A stretch of 9,746 bases of DNA, from assembly GCA_964486825.1 (NCBI GenBank), contig CAZAQS010000181.1:1-9746 (forward strand), written 5' to 3'. Source of the stretch: CAZAQS01 sp964486825. Lineage in GTDB: Bacteria > Chloroflexota > Anaerolineae > Anaerolineales > UBA4823. Both the position numbers and the translations under genes were made by a program. How positions within the stretch are numbered: the stretch's first letter is position 1; every line of letters begins with the position of its first letter. Under the pieces are notes generated by a model. It was not told where the DNA came from and searched no databases. It saw only the letters and a program-made list of their open reading frames with translations. This document shows, piece after piece, positions 5,997 to 9,746 of the stretch.

Positions 5997-6703
5997 GCGG
6001 CTCATTAATGAACGAGGCAAACGGGACCATCGTAAGGCTGCGCGGGGTTAGCCGCGAATACCCAGGCGGAGTCATGGCATTACGCGCTGTGGATCTGGAC
6101 ATCCACTGCGGCGAGTTGGTGGCAATCGTTGGGCCGTCTGGGTCGGGCAAGACGACCTTGCTCAACATGATGGGCACACTGGACCGCCCCAGCGCCGGGC
6201 AGGTTGTCATCGATGGTTTCGAGGTCGCTGAGCTGTCCGACCGTGAGATGTCGGCGTTGCGGGCCTTCCGGATCGGGTTCGTCTTCCAGCATTTCCACCT
6301 GGCGCCAGGGGTGTCCGCCCTGGATAACGTCGCTGATGGCCTGCTTTACACCGGCGCAAACCTGCGTGAACGGCGGGAGCGCGCCGAAGCAGCCTTGCAG
6401 CGGGTTGGGCTTGGTCACCGGTTGGCCCACCGGCCGCACGAACTGTCAGGCGGGGAAAAACAACGCACCGCCATCGCCCGGGCGTTCGTGAGAGAACCTG
6501 CACTGCTGCTCGCCGATGAGCCTACCGGTGCGCTGGACAGCCATTCGGGTGAGGCCGTGATGCAGGTGCTTCTCGATCTCAACAAGACCGGCACGACCAT
6601 TGTCGTGATCACCCACGAAGGCCTGGTCGCCTCGCACTTTCCCCGCCAGGTAGCCGTGCTGGATGGCCAGGTGATTGATGAACGGACGGAGGTGGTGGTA
6701 TGA
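5993..6703 (+). CDS. MacB/LolD-type ABC transporter ATP-binding protein
   Basis: A 236-residue nucleotide-binding subunit with all expected motifs. Walker A is GPSGSGKTT (47-55), the Q-loop Gln is at 99 in VFQHFHLAPG, the ABC signature is LSGGEKQR (151-158), and Walker B is LLLADEPTGALD (171-182) with catalytic Glu 176. The H-loop His 208 is in VVITHE. The FQHFHL and DEPTGALD wording is characteristic of the LolD/MacB branch, whose ATPases drive mechanotransmission by FtsX-like permeases, not classical transport. It hydrolyses ATP on the cytoplasmic face and pairs with the downstream permease. The ATG at 5993 overlaps the adaptor stop (ATGA) and has GGGAG at 5981-5985; an in-frame ATG at 6008 is a weaker alternative. 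It overlaps the permease start by ATGA. Confidence 0.93.
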   Translation: MSGSLMNEANGTIVRLRGVSREYPGGVMALRAVDLDIHCGELVAIVGPSGSGKTTLLNMMGTLDRPSAGQVVIDGFEVAELSDREMSALRAFRIGFVFQHFHLAPGVSALDNVADGLLYTGANLRERRERAEAALQRVGLGHRLAHRPHELSGGEKQRTAIARAFVREPALLLADEPTGALDSHSGEAVMQVLLDLNKTGTTIVVITHEGLVASHFPRQVAVLDGQVIDERTEVVV

Positions 6704-7902
6704 GAGAATCCCTTCGTCTTGGCAGATTGAGTACCCTCGACGTACTGCGACTGGCAGTCTACGGCTTTCGCGCCCGCCCATTACGAGGGGTGCTCTCCGC
6801 CTTGGGGATCGCCATCGGCATCGCTGCCATGGTCGCTGTGGTTGGCATCTCCACCTCCAGCCGGGCTGAGCTAAACCGGCTGCTGGATGCACTGGGTACA
6901 AACCTGCTTTCTGCAGAGCCAGGCAGGGGCTTCTTTGGGGAGCAAGGCAGCTTGCTGGACGAGTCGGTCGCAATGGTTGATCGGATCGGCGCAGTCCAGA
7001 CCGTCAGCGCAATAGGTTTTATCCCTGATGCAAATGTGTACCGAAACGACAAAATCCCGGTTGCCCAAACCGGCGGAATGGGAGTCTATGCAGCGCGTAT
7101 CGACCTGCTCGACACAGTGGGGGGCGCAGTGGCCTCCGGGACCTGGCTCAACGAGGCCACCGCCCAGTACCCGGCTGTTGTACTGGGTTCCAGGACGGCG
7201 GAGCGCCTGGGGATCGGCGCCATTCACGAAAATCTGCAGATCTGGCTTGGTGGGGGTTGGTTCACGGTGATCGGCATCCTGGAACCTGTCCCGCTAGCGC
7301 CCAGGCTTGACACCGGCGCCCTGATCGGATGGGAGGCAGGACAGCGTTATCTCGACTTCGACGGTGATATTTCTACACTGTATGTCCGCACCGATCCGGG
7401 CGCCGTAGAAGCTGTGCGGGCTGTGCTGGCCAGGACTGCCAATCCTCAGGCGCCTAACGAGGTGGACGTGTCCCGTCCTTCCGATGCGCTGGCCGCGGAG
7501 GCTGCCGTCGATATTGCCTTCACCGGCCTGCTGCTAGGGCTCGGCGCCGTCGCCCTGCTGGTCGGCGGCATCGGCGTGGCCAACACGATGGTGATCTCCG
7601 TGCTGGAACGCCGCGCCGAAATCGGGTTGCGCCGCTCACAAGGCGCTACTCGAGGACATATCCGCATCCAGTTCCTTGGCGAAGCCCTCCTGCTGTCCGT
7701 CCTGGGCGGCGGCGCGGGGATATTGCTCGGATCGGGTGTGACGGGGGTTTACGCATCATTGCAAGGCTGGCCCATCGAAGTACCCGTCTGGGTGATGGCA
7801 GGCGGCATCGCCGTTACCCTGATGATCGGCGCAGTGGCAGGCCTCTACCCCGCCATCCGTGCCGCCAGGGTGGCTCCCACAGAGGCGCTCGCCGCCACCT
7901 GA
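6700..7902 (+). CDS. MacB/FtsX-type ABC transporter permease
   Basis: A 400-residue membrane subunit with the MacB topology. One transmembrane helix lies near the N-terminus (about 31-52, after the amphipathic RARPLRGVLSALGIAIGI segment). A large extracytoplasmic domain spans about 55-270. Three C-terminal helices follow at about 273-297, 326-347 and 362-384. The family's conserved cytoplasmic elements are present: GGIGVANTMVISVLERRAEIGLRRSQGATRGHI between helices 2 and 3 (coupling to the ATPase), and the terminal GLYPAIRAARVAPTEAL. Unlike Gram-negative MacB the ATPase is a separate polypeptide, the usual state in Gram-positive and Chloroflexota operons. It presumably exports an antimicrobial peptide, lipid or other envelope-active compound together with the adaptor; the substrate cannot be read from the sequence. 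No terminator is visible after the stop. Confidence 0.92.
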   Translation: MRESLRLGRLSTLDVLRLAVYGFRARPLRGVLSALGIAIGIAAMVAVVGISTSSRAELNRLLDALGTNLLSAEPGRGFFGEQGSLLDESVAMVDRIGAVQTVSAIGFIPDANVYRNDKIPVAQTGGMGVYAARIDLLDTVGGAVASGTWLNEATAQYPAVVLGSRTAERLGIGAIHENLQIWLGGGWFTVIGILEPVPLAPRLDTGALIGWEAGQRYLDFDGDISTLYVRTDPGAVEAVRAVLARTANPQAPNEVDVSRPSDALAAEAAVDIAFTGLLLGLGAVALLVGGIGVANTMVISVLERRAEIGLRRSQGATRGHIRIQFLGEALLLSVLGGGAGILLGSGVTGVYASLQGWPIEVPVWVMAGGIAVTLMIGAVAGLYPAIRAARVAPTEALAAT

Positions 7903-7913
7903 CCAGGGCTTCA

Positions 7914-8171
7914 ATGAATGCCCATGTACCGTATGCAGGCCTGTATTTACCGGATCATTTGAAATGGCTGCTTTATCCTTTCCCCAATTACTGGTCTTTT
8001 GAGGGTTTTTACAGGATGTTTATCCGGACCGACCTGCACATGGCCCAGGTAAACCTGGTGGCTGCCATATTCAGCTTCGGTTTAGTGTTCGTATTGGTAT
8101 CCTTCCAGCACGCAGGTCCCGATGTCGATCTCCTTCACACGGTCCTATTTCCTCCTTTCTTTAATTTTTGA
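7914..8171 (+). pseudogene. C-terminal remnant of an ABC-2-type permease
   Basis: An 85-codon frame 11 bases after the exporter permease. Residues 17-65 (KWLLYPFPNYWSFEGFYRMF, then a hydrophobic helix AAIFSFGLVFVLV) match the pattern of the last part of ABC-2 permeases: a 'P.YWAxEAF' loop followed by the final membrane helix. The rest of such a protein is missing. The tail after VSFQH (about 8112 on) does not resemble the family and looks like unrelated sequence read through to a stop. An AGGG at 7905-7908 is only a weak ribosome binding site. Base composition is less GC-rich than in the export operon. It could be expressed as a small single-helix membrane protein, but a decayed fragment is the simpler reading. 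Confidence 0.4.
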
Positions 8172-8274
8172 TTGGGTGTGTCGTAAACCGAGAAATTAGA
8201 TAAAATTATGTGTAGATACCACGGGGTAATTTCCGCATATGTTTGTGTCCGGTGAGGCAGAAGAGAACTGGCAG

Positions 8275-8388
8275 ATGGCGACTGATCCACCCAAACCGCA
8301 AGCTCCGCAGCCAGACAGTTCGATCATACGGTGGCTGCTTGATTCTGACCCTTCGATCCGCTGGCAGGTGATGCGAGACCTGACCGGA
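8275..8388 (+). pseudogene. N-terminal stub of a squalene-cyclase/prenyltransferase-like protein
   Basis: From the ATG at 8275 the frame encodes a Pro-rich leader and then IIRWLLDSDPSIRWQVMRDL. I recognise this as the start of a family of squalene-cyclase-like alpha/alpha-barrel proteins, which normally run for about 300 residues and continue with further helical repeats. Here the resemblance stops after RDLT, near 8385. Beyond that the plus-strand frame (open to 8481) is antisense to the minus-strand decarboxylase-family gene. The gene therefore lost nearly its whole body, most likely in a deletion that joined it to the 3' end of that convergent gene. An in-frame ATG at 8239 would add 12 residues. 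No convincing ribosome binding site was seen. Confidence 0.55.
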
Positions 8389-9418
8389 TTTCCTGCAACC
8401 GGTTGGAAAGATGGATGGCCTCTTCTTCTGACTGGGCTGTCATGTCGATCACCAACCGCGTCATGGGGTGAATCTGGTTGATCCAGGTTTCTAAGGCGGT
8501 GGGGTCAGGGTCCCAACCATAATGCCATTGAGCAGCGACATCTGAAAAATAGGGATAAGCCTCTCTCAGAACCGGTTCGGGTTGGATGATGTTGAGGAGA
8601 AACAGCCCCTCGATCTCCTTTATAAAATTCCACTGGTGGCGGCTGGCTGCGCAGCAGTGCATTCCCAGTCCGCCATATCGGCGAGAGAAATCGTTCAATT
8701 CGGGCAAGAAATATTTTAAAAACATGCGGCTGCTAACCGAGCCAATCTCATCAACCGATAGGGAAATACCTCGAGGAACGTAGTAATCTGGAAAATGAGC
8801 CACAAATTCCTGCCCGTAGCGGCGAAACCACTCATCCAGAAAGTTGAACTGTAAAACTTTGATCTTCTCCAACAGGCTCGAGATTGCCTCCGGATTTTGG
8901 ATCAGTGTAGGATAGAAGTCCGTTTTTTCCCAGATCATGGCTGCCACATCAATTGGGCACTGCATATCCACCAGGCGGAAGATGGCTTCCGGCCCGGCCC
9001 GCTCTGCCAGCTCATCCGCCATCGAAAAAGCCAGCGCCAGCGATGGCGCATCTAAGCTGGGGATGGCCAGCTTCTCTGCTTCGGCTGCATTCTTCACCAG
9101 TGGAATAGCCATTGGATAGTTATCTGCAGGGTAATAGACCTGGCAGCCAAACGCTTCCGAGAAAATTTCGGTGCCGGTCAGCATATCCAGGTAGGGCAGG
9201 GTATCATCTTCCAGCCATAACATGCGCTGGCAGTGGAACTGGTAGTTTTGCCAGATCCACTCCACCCGTTCCCGCTTTAGCTCGGGCCACGGTAATGGGC
9301 GAAGTTGTTTAGCGGGAGCATAACGGATCATGTAGATCAAACGCTCGGGCCGGCTCGGGTCGTAGAAGTTCAGCCAGCGTTTTTTACGTTCTTGGATTAT
9401 GTGCATGAATTCTGACAT
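8324..9418 (-). CDS. Uroporphyrinogen-decarboxylase-family protein with altered C-terminus
   Basis: A 364-residue protein of the URO-D/HemE-like superfamily (TIM barrel), which includes true HemE, corrinoid methyltransferases such as MtaA/CmuA, and many uncharacterised members linked to sugar or one-carbon metabolism. Visible family features are the N-terminal helix ERKKRWLNFYDPSRPERL, a central DEIGSVSSRMFLKYFLPELN segment (about 223-242), the strand GGLGMHCCAASRHQWNFIKEI (249-269) with H254, C255 and C256 as possible metal ligands, and a C-terminal TRLVIDMTAQSEEEA. It lacks the features I would demand for HemE, so enzymatic activity is open. AGGA lies about 9 nt before the ATG at 9418. The kinase gene ends only 5 bases upstream, so the two form an operon. 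From about residue 345 the coding strand is antisense of the truncated squalene-cyclase-like gene, giving a foreign tail of about 20 residues. Confidence 0.8.
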   Translation of the reverse strand: MSEFMHIIQERKKRWLNFYDPSRPERLIYMIRYAPAKQLRPLPWPELKRERVEWIWQNYQFHCQRMLWLEDDTLPYLDMLTGTEIFSEAFGCQVYYPADNYPMAIPLVKNAAEAEKLAIPSLDAPSLALAFSMADELAERAGPEAIFRLVDMQCPIDVAAMIWEKTDFYPTLIQNPEAISSLLEKIKVLQFNFLDEWFRRYGQEFVAHFPDYYVPRGISLSVDEIGSVSSRMFLKYFLPELNDFSRRYGGLGMHCCAASRHQWNFIKEIEGLFLLNIIQPEPVLREAYPYFSDVAAQWHYGWDPDPTALETWINQIHPMTRLVIDMTAQSEEEAIHLSNRLQEIRSGLASPASGSKGQNQAATV

Positions 9419-9423
9419 TGGTT

Positions 9424-9746
9424 TTAGTCCTGATATTTCCTATGGCCGGCTAAAAAAATCTCAATCTCGCCCGCATCAGGCATTGATTCTTGAGCTCCGC
9501 GGCGGGTTGCAGATAGGGCTCCGGCGGCATTGGCGAACCGGACTGCATGAAATAGAGGCATTCCTTTCTCGAGAGCGGCAGCCAATGCGCCGTTAAAGGC
9601 GTCACCGGCTGCGGTTGTGTCAACCGCCCTGACCGAGAAGGCGGGTATAAGCCTGCCCGTAGATCCATCGTGCGCATAGGCGCCGCGAGCGCCTAATTTA
9701 ATCACCACCTGATGCACGCCTCGATCCAGGAGCGTCCGCGCAGCAT
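9424..9746 (-). CDS. Ribokinase-family (PfkB) sugar kinase, C-terminal part
   Basis: The reading frame is open from the window edge to the stop at 9424-9426 (TAA on the minus strand), giving the last 106 codons of a gene whose start lies beyond base 9746. VVIKLGARGAY matches the strand before the nucleotide site. VDTTAAGDAFNGALAAAL is PfkB signature 2, with the catalytic base Asp in AAGD and the anion-hole glycines. A later stretch of the form AVRFANAAGALSATRRGAQESMP matches the ribokinase C-terminus, including the 'GA..S.P' end. The DTTAAGD wording favours ribokinase over fructokinase or adenosine kinase, but the sugar-binding half is not visible. It phosphorylates a sugar, probably at a terminal hydroxyl, in the cytoplasm. 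It is followed 5 bases later by the URO-D-family gene. Confidence 0.85.
   Translation of the reverse strand, partial: AARTLLDRGVHQVVIKLGARGAYAHDGSTGRLIPAFSVRAVDTTAAGDAFNGALAAALEKGMPLFHAVRFANAAGALSATRRGAQESMPDAGEIEIFLAGHRKYQD

Overview
The window looks like an accessory, mosaic stretch of a bacterial chromosome. The best guess at the host is a Chloroflexota (Anaerolineae-like) bacterium, with modest confidence. That rests on gene families, not on any marker: a ribbon-helix-helix/PIN toxin-antitoxin pair, a lipoprotein carrying repeated Cys...FPDP motifs, a peptidoglycan-binding adaptor paired with a MacB-type ABC transporter, and the N-terminal stub of a squalene-cyclase-like protein. The two-component system, by contrast, is lower in GC and reads like a Bacillota-type system. 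Single 60-base lines counted by hand give about 47% GC inside the response regulator and about 60% inside the transporter ATPase, so the segments probably differ in origin.

Layout. (1) Bases 1-291 hold the C-terminal end of a larger protein, probably a TPR/ATPase-type regulator. (2) Bases ~411-620 hold a hairpin-rich non-coding stretch that may be an OMEGA/HEARO-type RNA, with no nuclease gene after it. (3) Bases 608-1313 hold a toxin-antitoxin operon with its own promoter and a palindrome over the -10. (4) Bases 1314-1514 are mostly empty apart from a short possible gene remnant. (5) Bases 1515-3619 hold an OmpR-family response regulator and a sensor kinase, closed by a strong terminator. 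(6) Bases 3629-7902 hold a four-gene export operon: a Cys-repeat lipoprotein, an adaptor with a peptidoglycan-binding domain, an ABC ATPase and a MacB/FtsX-type permease. (7) Bases 7903-8390 are a scrapyard of truncated genes (ABC-2 permease tail, squalene-cyclase-like N-terminus). (8) Bases 8324-9746 on the minus strand hold a ribokinase-family sugar kinase (partial) followed by a uroporphyrinogen-decarboxylase-family protein whose last residues come from the neighbouring truncated gene.

How the genes work together. The same tandem 11-bp element (core TTYAGRT, each copy the same distance before a -10-like hexamer) lies upstream of both the two-component operon and the export operon. This suggests that the response regulator controls itself and the exporter. 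All four internal junctions in these two operons are 4-base ATGA stop/start overlaps, which points to tight translational coupling. The most unusual gene is the adaptor: its peptidoglycan-binding domain is split by exactly two 95-residue cadherin/Ig-like (tandem-95) repeats, inserted out of phase with the domain boundaries. No CRISPR array, tRNA, rRNA or transposase gene was seen.
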